This document shows positions 33,483-41,920 of a stretch of 64,000 bases of DNA, one piece after another. The notes below the pieces were generated by a model. It saw only the letters and a list, made by a program, of their open reading frames with translations, was not told the DNA's origin and did no database searches. Origin of the DNA: Cupriavidus metallidurans CH34 (GTDB lineage: Bacteria > Pseudomonadota > Gammaproteobacteria > Burkholderiales > Burkholderiaceae); contig NC_007973.1 in the NCBI RefSeq assembly GCF_000196015.1, positions 3,224,001-3,288,000 of the forward strand, read 5' to 3'. A program made the position numbers and the translations under genes. Within the stretch, counting starts at the first letter, position 1. Each line of letters opens with the position of its first letter.

Positions 33483-33818
33483 ATGTACCGCTATACCAAA
33501 CTTTCCCTTCTGGCCGTCGCCATCGCTGCAACCGGCGCGGTCGCCTACGCCGCCAATGGCGGTATGGAAAACGACGCACTGGCAATCAGCAAGGCCAAGA
33601 TTCCCCTCACTCAGGCGGTCACCGTCGCCGAGCAGCACGCCAATGGCAAGGCGTCACGCGCCGAGTACGAGAACTCGAAGCAAGGCTGGGTCTACGACGT
33701 GGAAGTCGTCAGCGGGGCCAAGGTCTTCGATGTCCGGGTCGATGCCGACAAGGGCACGGTCATCTCGTCTACCGAGGACAAGGCGGATCACGATGATGAC
33801 CACGACAAGCGGGACTGA
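33483..33818 (+). CDS. PepSY-domain periplasmic protein
   Basis: A 111-residue exported protein. The signal peptide is about residues 1-23 (YTKLSLLAVAIAATGAVAYA). A single PepSY domain follows: TQAVTVAEQHANGKASRAEYE, then GWVYDVEVVSGAKVFDVRVDADKGTV, and an acidic-His tail (DKADHDDDHDKRD) that could bind metal. Many small PepSY proteins sit in operons with two-component systems of the QseBC/PmrAB type and are thought to act in the periplasm; the exact role is unknown. It is the first cargo gene, with ribosome site GGAGAAG. Confidence 0.85.
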   Translation: MYRYTKLSLLAVAIAATGAVAYAANGGMENDALAISKAKIPLTQAVTVAEQHANGKASRAEYENSKQGWVYDVEVVSGAKVFDVRVDADKGTVISSTEDKADHDDDHDKRD

Positions 33819-33874
33819 CTCCCGACAGTATGGCCGGATCGTTTCCCTCGGAGGCGATCCGGCCCGGAGACCTC

Positions 33875-34471
33875 ATGGAATCACTCAACCATACATTTTT
33901 TCTCTGGCTCAACGCACCGGAGCATCCCAGTGCTTTGGCTCTGACGTTGGCCACCTTCTTTGCCGAACAGCTCATCTGGGCGGTTCCACTCCTGATCGGC
34001 ATCGGCTGGCTTCGCGGCGGCGAGCCTACCCGCAAGACGATGCTCGTTGCTAGCGCATCGGGATTGCTGGGCCTGCTCATCAACCAGATCATCGGCCTGG
34101 CTTGGTTGCATCCTCGACCTTTCATGATCGGCCTGGGTCACACCCTCATCCCTCATGTTGCCGATTCGTCTTTCCCAAGCGATCACCTGACGCTGTGGTG
34201 GGCGGTTGCCTTCAGCCTCGCGCTGCAACGAGGCCCACGAATTGCAGGCGTGACTTTGGCTTTGCTGGGCGTTCCCATTGCCTGGGCGCGCATCTACCTT
34301 GGAGTGCACTTCCCATTCGACATGCTCGGGGCCATCGCCGTTGCTGCAATCTGTGCCTGGCTGACGTTACGTGAAGCACACTGGTATCTATTGCCAAGTT
34401 ATCAACTTTCCACCGGAATCCATCGGCGGCTTTTCAGCGGGTTGATCGCGCTTGGATGGGTGCGCGAGTGA
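33875..34471 (+). CDS. PAP2-family membrane phosphatase (BcrC-like)
   Basis: A 198-residue membrane protein with the three PAP2 motifs: RPFMIG after a conserved upstream basic residue, SSFPSDHLT, and ARIYLGVHFPFDMLG. The spacing and short length resemble BcrC-type undecaprenyl-diphosphatases, which recycle the lipid carrier of cell-wall synthesis. Other PAP2 enzymes act on lipid A or phospholipids, so the substrate is open. ATG 33875 has the ribosome site GGAGA. It is 56 bp after the PepSY gene. Confidence 0.85.
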   Translation: MESLNHTFFLWLNAPEHPSALALTLATFFAEQLIWAVPLLIGIGWLRGGEPTRKTMLVASASGLLGLLINQIIGLAWLHPRPFMIGLGHTLIPHVADSSFPSDHLTLWWAVAFSLALQRGPRIAGVTLALLGVPIAWARIYLGVHFPFDMLGAIAVAAICAWLTLREAHWYLLPSYQLSTGIHRRLFSGLIALGWVRE

Positions 34472-34541
34472 GCCTATGGGCGGGCTAAGTCAGCATGTTC
34501 AAACTGCTGGCAAACCATTTCACCCCCGGCAGGAGAACACC

Positions 34542-35324
34542 ATGAACAAATTGCCCACGAGCAGCACCACTGGCTGGCTCAATAAAGTCCCGGAAGTCGC
34601 GCTGTCGTTCTGGATCATCAAGATCATGTCCACCACGGTGGGCGAGACGGGAGCCGATTTCCTGGCGGTCAACGCAGGGTGGGGGCAAGGCGTGACTCGA
34701 ACCGTCATGGCTGCCCTGTTGGCGGCCGCCTTGTTCATGCAGTTGCGCACCCGACGCTATACCCCTTGGATTTACTGGCTGACGGTGGTACTGGTCAGCG
34801 TGGTCGGCACCCAGATCACCGATCTGCTGACCGATGGCCTTGGCGTCAGCCTGTACATCAGCACCTCGGCGTTCGCCGTTGCGCTCGCCGCGATCTTCTT
34901 CGTCTGGTATCGGATCGAGCGCACCCTGTCCATTCACGACATTGTGACGCGCAGCCGGGAGCTGTTCTATTGGGCTGCCATCCTCTGCACGTTCGCGCTG
35001 GGCACGGCTGCTGGCGATTTGGCGACCGAGGCATTGGGCTTGGGCTTTACCTGGGGCGCGGTGGCGTTCGGTGTGCTGATTGGCATCACCTATACCGCCT
35101 GGCGCATGGGCGGCAACGCCGTTCTGACCTTCTGGATCGCCTACATATTGACCCGCCCCTTCGGGGCCGCACTCGGCGACTTGCTGACTCAGGCCAAGAC
35201 CTATGGCGGCCTTGGCATGGGTGCCATGTGGACAAGCGCCTTGTTCCTCACGGTGATCGTCATGCTGGTGGCCGTCGCGCAGATCGGCATGAATGGACGC
35301 CGCTCGGCCCAGCTCGTCGAATAA
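34542..35324 (+). CDS. Membrane protein with four internal repeats (COG4705 type), first copy
   Basis: A 260-residue inner-membrane protein with about eight predicted helices, belonging to an uncharacterised family I recognise as COG4705. It contains four repeats of a Thr/Val-x-Gly-x3-(Ala/Gly/Thr)-Asp pattern: [38 protein letters not shown] and [13 protein letters not shown]. Each places a Gly and an acidic residue within or beside a hydrophobic segment. It is paralogous to the protein at 35813, with a small lipoprotein gene between them. No function is known; a transport or ion-sensing role is only an inference. ATG 34542 follows AGGAG. Confidence 0.78.
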   Translation: MNKLPTSSTTGWLNKVPEVALSFWIIKIMSTTVGETGADFLAVNAGWGQGVTRTVMAALLAAALFMQLRTRRYTPWIYWLTVVLVSVVGTQITDLLTDGLGVSLYISTSAFAVALAAIFFVWYRIERTLSIHDIVTRSRELFYWAAILCTFALGTAAGDLATEALGLGFTWGAVAFGVLIGITYTAWRMGGNAVLTFWIAYILTRPFGAALGDLLTQAKTYGGLGMGAMWTSALFLTVIVMLVAVAQIGMNGRRSAQLVE

Positions 35325-35353
35325 CCATCTTCGCTCTACACAAGGAGAAAAAC

Positions 35354-35803
35354 ATGCTCATAAAGCACTCAATCGCTCGCCCTGTTGCCGCCATTTCGGC
35401 CGCCGTGCTCGTGGTCCTCGCGGCTGGTTGTTCCAAATCTGCCGATCAGAACAACGCAAGCTCGGCATCAACTACACCGGCCCAGACTGTCTCGGCCTTG
35501 CAAGTCAAAACTGCATCCAAGCTGGGCGACCTGTCGGCCTTCCGCAGCATCGCCACTGATGTCGCCGCCATCGTTGACAAGGGCGATCTGCCTGCTGCCA
35601 AGTCACGCATCAAGGACTTGGAAGTCGCATGGGATTCGGCCGAAGCCGGACTCAAACCGCGCGCGGCAGATGACTGGCATCTGCTCGACAAGGCCATCGA
35701 CAAGTCGCTTGCGACGCTTCGCGCAGACACGCCAAGCCAGGCTGACTGCAAGGCTGCGATGGATGCCCTGCTGAAAACCTTTAACACGCTCGAAGGAAAG
35801 TGA
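35354..35803 (+). CDS. Small lipoprotein of unknown function
   Basis: A 149-residue lipoprotein. The signal peptide ends in a VLAAGC lipobox, giving lipidated Cys26. A low-complexity linker rich in Ser, Ala and Thr runs to about residue 47. The remaining 100 residues are mainly helical and carry a conserved-looking core ([27 protein letters not shown] and [18 protein letters not shown]) with no motif I can name. It sits between two paralogous membrane protein genes (gaps 29 and 9 bp), so a shared complex is plausible. The ribosome site is AAGGAG. Confidence 0.8.
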   Translation: MLIKHSIARPVAAISAAVLVVLAAGCSKSADQNNASSASTTPAQTVSALQVKTASKLGDLSAFRSIATDVAAIVDKGDLPAAKSRIKDLEVAWDSAEAGLKPRAADDWHLLDKAIDKSLATLRADTPSQADCKAAMDALLKTFNTLEGK

Positions 35804-35812
35804 GCGCGCCCC

Positions 35813-36571
35813 ATGAAAACATCCACTGAACACGCGCTGGCCAAGGTGCCCGAAGTCACGCTGGGCTTCTGGCTCATCAAGATTGCCGCCACGACGCTCG
35901 GTGAAACTGGCGGTGATGCGGTTTCGATGTCCATGAACCTGGGCTACCTGGTCGGTACAGCCATCTTCGCGGCGATCTTCCTGGCTGCCGTCGTCGCGCA
36001 GGTCAAGGCCAAAGGCTTCCATCCCTTCCTGTACTGGACAACCATCATCGCCACGACCACGGTCGGCACGACATTGGCCGATTTTGCGGATCGATCGCTG
36101 GGAATCGGGTACGCTGGAGGTTCGAGCTTGCTGCTGGCCTTGCTGCTCGGCTCGCTCTTCGTCTGGCATCGCACCCTCGGCTCCGTGTCGGTGAGCACGG
36201 TCAGCTCGCCCAAGGCAGAAGCCTTCTACTGGCTGACGATCATGTTCTCCCAAACGCTGGGCACCGCGTTAGGCGACTGGACAGCCGACACGGCGGGCTT
36301 GGGCTACACGGGTGCGGCCGTCGTGTTCGGCGGGCTGCTCGCGCTGGTCGTGGCAGCCTACTACTGGACGAGCGTGTCCCGCACGCTGCTGTTCTGGGCG
36401 GCGTTCATCCTGACTCGCCCGCTGGGTGCCGTGGTCGGGGATTTTCTGGACAAGCCACTGAGCGCGGGTGGTCTGGCGTTGAGCCGCTATTCGGCATCGG
36501 CCGCACTGTTGGCCTTCATGCTGACTGCGATCCTGCTGTTCAGGCAGAGAGCAGCCAGGACGGCACATTGA
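35813..36571 (+). CDS. Membrane protein with four internal repeats (COG4705 type), second copy
   Basis: A 252-residue paralogue of the protein at 34542. The same four repeats are present: ATTLGETGGDAV, TTTVGTTLADFAD, SQTLGTALGDWTAD and TRPLGAVVGDFLD. The opening VPEVTLGFWLIKIAATTLGET matches the first copy's [21 protein letters not shown] almost residue for residue, so a gene duplication is likely. Function is unknown. It is followed, after 22 bp, by the response-regulator gene. Confidence 0.78.
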   Translation: MKTSTEHALAKVPEVTLGFWLIKIAATTLGETGGDAVSMSMNLGYLVGTAIFAAIFLAAVVAQVKAKGFHPFLYWTTIIATTTVGTTLADFADRSLGIGYAGGSSLLLALLLGSLFVWHRTLGSVSVSTVSSPKAEAFYWLTIMFSQTLGTALGDWTADTAGLGYTGAAVVFGGLLALVVAAYYWTSVSRTLLFWAAFILTRPLGAVVGDFLDKPLSAGGLALSRYSASAALLAFMLTAILLFRQRAARTAH

Positions 36572-36593
36572 ACAACGATTGAACGGAGGGGGA

Positions 36594-37259
36594 ATGCGGG
36601 TATTGCTTGTCGAAGACGATCCCATGATCGGTGACGCGATCCAGGGCGCATTGAAGGATGCGTCCTACGCCGCCGACTGGGTGAAGGACGGGCAGACGGC
36701 GCTCACCACGCTGGGCTGCCAGCATTACGACCTGGTGCTACTCGACCTCGGTCTGCCCGGAAAGGATGGGCTGGAGGTGCTGGCCAGCATCCGAGCCAAG
36801 GACAACCCGGTTCCCCTGCTCATCATCACGGCTCGCGATGGTCTGGATGATCGCCTGCGCGGCCTGGATGGCGGGGCCGACGACTATGTGTCCAAGCCCT
36901 TTCAGATGGCGGAACTGCTGGCCCGGATGCGCGCCGTCCTGAGGCGCAAAGGTGGCACGGCAGCTCCCGTGCTCAGCAACGGCGTGGTGACGCTTGACCC
37001 GGCCACCAAAGAGGCTTGTGCCAATGATGGCCCCCAAGTGCAACTGTCCAACCGCGAGTTCTCGTTACTGCAAGCCTTGCTGGTTCGGCCTGGTGCCATC
37101 CTTTCGCGCAGCGAACTGGAGGATCGCATCTATGGCTGGGGGGAAGAAGTCGAAAGCAATGCCGTCGAATATCTAATCCACGCACTGCGGCGCAAGCTCG
37201 GTGGCGAGGTCATCAAGAACGTCAGGGGGGTCGGATGGATGGTCTCAAAAGGCGCTTGA
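36594..37259 (+). CDS. OmpR-family response regulator
   Basis: A 221-residue DNA-binding response regulator of the QseB/PmrA-like branch. The receiver domain has the acidic pair in LVEDDPM, the acceptor D51 (LLDLGLPGKDG) and the Lys in YVSKPF. The C-terminal winged helix ends with VEYLIHALRRKLGGEVIKNVRGVGWM. A strong ribosome site (GGAGG) precedes ATG 36594. It overlaps the histidine kinase gene by 25 bp and probably regulates the membrane-protein cargo genes just upstream. Confidence 0.92.
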   Translation: MRVLLVEDDPMIGDAIQGALKDASYAADWVKDGQTALTTLGCQHYDLVLLDLGLPGKDGLEVLASIRAKDNPVPLLIITARDGLDDRLRGLDGGADDYVSKPFQMAELLARMRAVLRRKGGTAAPVLSNGVVTLDPATKEACANDGPQVQLSNREFSLLQALLVRPGAILSRSELEDRIYGWGEEVESNAVEYLIHALRRKLGGEVIKNVRGVGWMVSKGA

Positions 37260-38587
37260 ACGAATCAGTTCAGCTCAAGCTGTCCTTCACCTTGTCGCTG
37301 GCCATCCTCGTGGTGGCCGTTGTGGCGGGCGTATTCTCGTTCCTGTCCGCCTTCGATGAAGCGCACGAACTACAGGACGATGTACTGCGCCAGGTGGCGC
37401 AGCTCATGGATCGCCAGCGCTTGTTGCCTGCCGTGCCAACCACCGATATCCGTCTCAAGGATGTCGATGAAGAGTCGCGCGTGATCGTCCAGCGCTTGGG
37501 TGAGGTCAGTCCCTCTACGGTAGGCGTGGATGCAGGAGGCGTGCTCCCGCTCCCGGCGACCTTGGCGGATGGATTGCACACGCTGGAAGTTGGTGGCGAG
37601 ACGTTTCGCGTGCTGGTCAAGACCACGGCGAGCGGCGAACGCATTGCTGTGGCTCAGGAGTCCGGTTTCCGCAATGAAATTGCCCGCGACGGGGCACTGC
37701 GCACGGTGATGCCTTTCTTGATTCTCGTGCCGGTGCTGCTGTTGATCGTTGCTGACCTGGTGCGCAAGATGTTCCAGCCCATCGCGGCGCTGTCCAAGGA
37801 AATAGACCAGCGGGCAGAGCAGGAACTGCATCCCGTCGAAGACCGCCACCTTCCGGTCGAGGTACGTCCGTTTGTCGTGGCGATCAATCGCCTGCTCGCT
37901 CGTGTCAGCCAGTCGATGGAATCTCAGCGCCGCTTTGTGGCGGATGCCGCGCACGAGCTACGTTCGCCGCTGACAGCCATGTCGCTGCAAGCAGAACGGC
38001 TCGCGGAAGCGGAAATGTCCAGCGTGGCGCGCGAACGGCTGACGGTTTTGCGCCAAGGGATCGAGCGCGGCCGCAGCCTGCTCGATCAACTCTTGACCTT
38101 GGCCAAGGCACAGTCGGCCACCGACCTGCCGAAGTCGCCTGTATCTGTCCAGAGCATCTACCGCCGCGTGCTGGAAGACCTCATGCCGCTGGCCGAGGCC
38201 AAGCACATCGACATCGGTGTCGAAGGCGCGCTGGACGCCGAAGTGTGGGCAAGCGAGCTGGACATGATCGCTGTGGTCAAGAACCTAGTCGATAACGCCA
38301 TCCGCTACACGCCAGAGGGAGGGCGTGTTGATCTTTCTGTGGGTGTTTCGGAAGGGAAGGTCGTACTACGTATTCAGGACAGTGGGCCTGGCATTCCGTT
38401 GGCTGAACGGGATCGAGTGTTTGATCCCTTCTACCGCACGCTGGGGAGCGAGCAGATCGGCTCGGGTCTGGGACTATCCATTGTCCAGACGATTGCCAAT
38501 CGCATCGGTGCTGAAATCCGCCTCGACTTCTCAGATCAAGAGAAGCAAACTGGCTTAAATGTTGCCGTTATCGCTCCCATGCGGTAG
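37235..38587 (+). CDS. Sensor histidine kinase
   Basis: A 450-residue QseC/PmrB-like inner-membrane kinase. A first helix lies at about residues 15-35, a periplasmic sensor domain at about 36-150, and a second helix (MPFLILVPVLLLIVADLV). The HAMP-like linker leads to the H-box FVADAAHELRSPLTAMS with phospho-His H240. The ATPase domain has the N-box KNLVDNAIRYTPEGG, then DSGPGIP and GSGLGLSIV. It is co-translated with the response regulator. The signal sensed is unknown; the PepSY protein and lipoprotein encoded nearby are candidate periplasmic partners. Confidence 0.92.
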   Translation: MDGLKRRLNESVQLKLSFTLSLAILVVAVVAGVFSFLSAFDEAHELQDDVLRQVAQLMDRQRLLPAVPTTDIRLKDVDEESRVIVQRLGEVSPSTVGVDAGGVLPLPATLADGLHTLEVGGETFRVLVKTTASGERIAVAQESGFRNEIARDGALRTVMPFLILVPVLLLIVADLVRKMFQPIAALSKEIDQRAEQELHPVEDRHLPVEVRPFVVAINRLLARVSQSMESQRRFVADAAHELRSPLTAMSLQAERLAEAEMSSVARERLTVLRQGIERGRSLLDQLLTLAKAQSATDLPKSPVSVQSIYRRVLEDLMPLAEAKHIDIGVEGALDAEVWASELDMIAVVKNLVDNAIRYTPEGGRVDLSVGVSEGKVVLRIQDSGPGIPLAERDRVFDPFYRTLGSEQIGSGLGLSIVQTIANRIGAEIRLDFSDQEKQTGLNVAVIAPMR

Positions 38588-38615
38588 CGGTTTGAGAAAC
38601 GCGGAGGCAGGCTAA

Positions 38616-39047
38616 ATGGTTAATTCGGCGGGGTGGTTTTATTGGGCTTTGCTGTCCGCTATCCTTGCGGCACTGACGGCTATTTTTGCCAAGGTTGGCA
38701 TTCAGGGAGTTGATTCCGATCTGGCCACCTTGATCCGCACGGCCATCATCATCGTCGTCCTGTCGGCGTTTGTTGCCTACACGGGGAAATGGACCAACCC
38801 CTTGGAGTTATCACCCAAGACATGGCTTTTTCTCGGGCTGTCCGGCTTGGCGACAGGGGCATCGTGGGTCTGCTACTTCCGCGCACTCAAGATTGGCGAT
38901 GCATCCAAGGTTGCGCCAGTGGATAAACTCAGTCTTGTCCTGGTGGCGGTATTTGCTTTCGCCTTTTTGGGCGAACGCCCGTCACTGAGGGAGTGGTCCG
39001 GCATTTCGATGGTCGCCGGAGGCGTTCTGTTATTGGCGTTCAAGTGA
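38616..39047 (+). CDS. Single-domain EamA/DMT-type membrane protein
   Basis: A 143-residue membrane protein with five predicted helices, the size of one EamA domain rather than the usual tandem pair. It starts WFYWALLSAILAALTAIFAKVG, contains GLATGASWVCYFRALKIGDASKVAPVDKLS, and ends LGERPSLREWSGISMVAGGVLLLAF, all typical of the family. One-domain members work as dimers. The substrate is unknown. It lies 28 bp after the kinase gene and is the last cargo gene before the tni module. Confidence 0.82.
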   Translation: MVNSAGWFYWALLSAILAALTAIFAKVGIQGVDSDLATLIRTAIIIVVLSAFVAYTGKWTNPLELSPKTWLFLGLSGLATGASWVCYFRALKIGDASKVAPVDKLSLVLVAVFAFAFLGERPSLREWSGISMVAGGVLLLAFK

Positions 39048-39113
39048 TAACAGGTAGGACATACTGACTCAACCAGTCGTCACGATTCGTCTACAGTAAC
39101 CGCTGTCCTGTCA

Positions 39114-39728
39114 TCAAATTTGACTGAGCAGTTTCTCGCCATCAAGGCGCAACTCGCCCTTCGGCGAAATGTGCCGATACAAGGTCTGTCTTGTGATGCC
39201 CAGTTCCTGACATAGATCGCCGACCTTGGTTTCGGGCTGCCCCATAGCGGCCATCGCCAGCCGCAACTTGGCGGCAGTCATCTTGAAGGGCCGGCCGCCC
39301 TTCCTACCGCGCGCCCTCGCCGAAGCCAATCCTGCAATCGTGCGCTCGGTAATCAGTTCGCGCTCGAACTCGGCCAGCGCGGCGAAGATGCCGAAGACCA
39401 ACTTGCCGGCGGCCGTCGTGGTGTCAATGGCTGCACCGTGCCCAGTCAACACTTTCAGACCGATGCCTCGCCCGGTCAGGTCATGCACGGTGTTGATGAG
39501 ATGCCGCAGATCGCGCCCGAGCCGGTCAAGTTTCCACACCATCAACGTATCCCCCGGTCGTAGCGCCTTCAGGCAGCTCAACAGGCCGGGACGATCCTCG
39601 CGTTTGCCCGACGCTTGATCCTCGTAGAGATGGGCCGGATCGACGCCGGCAGCGATCAGTGCATCACGCTGCAAGTCGGTGGCCTGTGAGCCGTCTGCTT
39701 TCGATACCCGCATGTAGCCAATCAGCAT
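39114..39728 (-). CDS. tniR: Serine resolvase of the transposon
   Basis: A 204-residue small serine recombinase. The catalytic Ser9 is in IGYMRVSKADG and the catalytic Arg residues are in VWKLDRLGRDLRHL. A C-terminal helix-turn-helix (VGDLCQELGITRQTLYRHI) binds the res site. It resolves the cointegrates that TniA/B/Q make. It is convergent with the cargo, and its start faces a palindromic res-like region. Confidence 0.93.
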   Translation of the reverse strand: MLIGYMRVSKADGSQATDLQRDALIAAGVDPAHLYEDQASGKREDRPGLLSCLKALRPGDTLMVWKLDRLGRDLRHLINTVHDLTGRGIGLKVLTGHGAAIDTTTAAGKLVFGIFAALAEFERELITERTIAGLASARARGRKGGRPFKMTAAKLRLAMAAMGQPETKVGDLCQELGITRQTLYRHISPKGELRLDGEKLLSQI

Positions 39729-39736
39729 CTTGCACC

Positions 39737-39764
39737 TGTCACATATACGTTCGATTATGTGACA
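39737..39764. promoter_or_regulatory. res-like palindrome between tniR and tniQ
   Basis: A perfect 9-bp inverted repeat (TGTCACATA / TATGTGACA) separated by 10 bp lies just upstream of tniR, in the tniR-tniQ gap where Tn5053-type elements carry their res site. A further copy of the TGTCAC half lies nearby at 39798-39803. It is the likely crossover or resolvase-binding site and may overlap the tniR promoter. Confidence 0.65.
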
Positions 39765-39788
39765 GTGTGCACCGGAAAGTTCTGGTCG

Positions 39789-41006
39789 TCAAAATTTGTC
39801 ACTTAACCCGTCATTCTGTCTAAGACATGCAAAGGGTCCATCAGCCTCGTAATGTGACAGAAATTCCGGGGGAATGCCTTCCTTTGCAAAGGTGGCGCGC
39901 AACTGTTCCAGGGAAGCGGGATCGCGCCGACCATAGGAAGCCAACGCGAACAGCGAGCGTGCCGTCTCGGGGTCGTGCCGGGCTTCAATGATCGCCTCAC
40001 TGATAGCTTGGACCGCCCGTTGCCAATGATTGACGGGTTCGGGCTTCGGCGGTTTCGCCGGCAGACCACTGGTGAACCCGGTTTGGAGCTCGGACCAGAA
40101 CAGCTTTGCATGCTCGCCTGGCGGGCTGATATCCCTCACCTCGATCAAGCTGATTGCCGTTGCCGCCGCCTCCAGCATCTGCAACCGTATTGCCGGGTTC
40201 AGGGTTTCATACGGTCGCCACAGACTTTGCCCAGCACGCAGCGGATGCCCGCAGCCTTGCCAGACTTGGCGGAGATACCCCGCGTAGGTTCCGCACGCCG
40301 AAAGCGGGGTGTTCAGCTCATCGAGCAGCGTGCGTAGCAGTCGAAACCACAATCCAGCGTGGATGCGTCGGCACGGCAGTTCCACATGGCCGGTCGTCAG
40401 TGCCTGCCAGGTACGCCGGTCCATCACTGCAATCGCGTCGCTGGCGGTGCGCGACGCAGTGTCGGCGTTCTCCCAGCCGAGAAACCGCCCAGGCACGCCC
40501 CAATAGGATTCCAGCCAGCAGCCATGCAGCGGGCAGCTCAGCATCAGGGGCAGCTTCCATGCAAGCAGTACGGCTTGGTTTGCCGGGTCGTTCAGACAGA
40601 GAGGACAGGCGCGATGTATCGGCTGGCTGGGCAGCCAGGCACGCCAGCTCGTGATGGATCGCGTCCTACGGCGGAGTTTCGGCAGCAGCACCGAGAGCTG
40701 GAACGCATAGGTTTCCAATGCGTCTGGAATCTGATCATCAAGGCTGTCCAGTAGCCAAGGCACCCAGCCGGCGAAACTCATGCAACGCAGCCGGTCCGGC
40801 TCGATGCCGCTCCGCTGGGAGAGCATCGCCAACAGCGCCAGTGGTGGCGCGGTATCCAGGTCATCAACCTGAGCGTGACCAAGATCGTGCTCCAGCAGCT
40901 CGGACACCTCCATGTGATAGCAAAGGGCCACGCGGTTGAGCCACGAAGACAAGGCTTCGCCTTCTCTGGGGGCCGGATGCAGTGGCCAGCGTGGCGCTGG
41001 CTTCAC
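39789..41006 (-). CDS. tniQ: Transposition accessory protein TniQ
   Basis: A 405-residue protein, the known length of TniQ in Tn5053 and Tn402. The N-terminal TniQ domain runs from PREGEALSSWLNRVALCYH. Zinc-finger Cys residues appear as CPLCLND and SCPLHGCWLES. TniQ is required with TniA and TniB to form the cointegrate and helps choose the target. The start is the GTG at 41006, which overlaps the tniB stop (GTGA); longer frames upstream are only readthrough in tniB. Confidence 0.93.
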   Translation of the reverse strand: MKPAPRWPLHPAPREGEALSSWLNRVALCYHMEVSELLEHDLGHAQVDDLDTAPPLALLAMLSQRSGIEPDRLRCMSFAGWVPWLLDSLDDQIPDALETYAFQLSVLLPKLRRRTRSITSWRAWLPSQPIHRACPLCLNDPANQAVLLAWKLPLMLSCPLHGCWLESYWGVPGRFLGWENADTASRTASDAIAVMDRRTWQALTTGHVELPCRRIHAGLWFRLLRTLLDELNTPLSACGTYAGYLRQVWQGCGHPLRAGQSLWRPYETLNPAIRLQMLEAAATAISLIEVRDISPPGEHAKLFWSELQTGFTSGLPAKPPKPEPVNHWQRAVQAISEAIIEARHDPETARSLFALASYGRRDPASLEQLRATFAKEGIPPEFLSHYEADGPFACLRQNDGLSDKF

Positions 41007-41920
41007 ATCAGTTCCCGCTCGAATTGCCGCCGCCGCTCGCTGGGACCGGTGTAATCGGCCATGCTCAGCGTGCGATGGTTGATCGCTTCCTCGCCGCTCT
41101 CCACGGCGACGATGGCCGCCGCCATCAGCAAGTGCGCCAGTTCGCCGATGGTGCCCTCGCTGCGTGTGAGCAGGTAGCGGGCCATGTCCAGCGTGGCAAT
41201 CGACGAGGGTCGCCGCAGTGGAAGCGAAGCGGCGAAACTGGCCAGCAGTGAGCAGCAATCGTGATTGGCCTCCCATACCGGCAGCATCATCGGCTCGAAG
41301 CGATTTTCCAACTGGTCATCGGAGCGGATGGCCAGGTAGGCGTCGCGCGTGCCGACCCCGACCAGTGGGATGCGCAGTTCATTGCCGAGGAAGCGCAGGA
41401 GATTGAGGAATTCCCGGCGATTGACGCTGTTACCGGCCAGGACGTTGTGCAACTCGTCGATCACCAGCATGCGCACGCCGACCTTGCGCAGCAGTGCCAG
41501 CGCCAGTTGTTCCATTTCTGGCAGCCGTGGGCGCGGTCGCAATGGCGCACCCATCGCCGCGAGCAGCGCGACGTAGAAGCGGATTACCGACGGTTCGGAT
41601 GGCATCTGCACGACCAGTACCGGAATGTGCTCCTGGTCGGCGTCGGCTCTGGCCGGATGCGTGCGCCGGAACTTCTCGACGATCATCGACTTGCCGTTGT
41701 TGGTCGGGCCGACCAGCAGCAGGTTGGGCATGCGTTGCTTGTTTGGCCACGTATACAGGATTTCCAGCCGGTTCAGCGCCTCGACTGCTCGCGGATAGCC
41801 GATCCAGCGGTCGGCGCGAAGGCGATGGATGCGTTCGTCCGCCGGGAGACGGGCCAAGCCCTGGGCCGCCGGCAGCAGGTGGGACAAGTCGATGATGGGA
41901 TATTCTTCCACGGCTACCAC
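41003..41920 (-). CDS. tniB: Transposition ATPase TniB
   Basis: A 305-residue AAA+ ATPase of the MuB/TnsC kind that activates TniA and marks the target DNA. Walker A is LLVGPTNNGKSMIVEKF, Walker B RMLVIDELHNVLAG, and sensor 1 is in IPLVGVGTRDAYLAI. It overlaps tniA at its start (7 bp) and tniQ at its end (4 bp), as expected for the coupled tniABQ operon. Confidence 0.95.
   Translation of the reverse strand: MVAVEEYPIIDLSHLLPAAQGLARLPADERIHRLRADRWIGYPRAVEALNRLEILYTWPNKQRMPNLLLVGPTNNGKSMIVEKFRRTHPARADADQEHIPVLVVQMPSEPSVIRFYVALLAAMGAPLRPRPRLPEMEQLALALLRKVGVRMLVIDELHNVLAGNSVNRREFLNLLRFLGNELRIPLVGVGTRDAYLAIRSDDQLENRFEPMMLPVWEANHDCCSLLASFAASLPLRRPSSIATLDMARYLLTRSEGTIGELAHLLMAAAIVAVESGEEAINHRTLSMADYTGPSERRRQFERELM

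Noticed and set aside
39789..41276. A 495-codon form of tniQ
   Set aside because: The first 90 codons lie within tniB in another frame; GTG 41006 gives the known 405-residue length.
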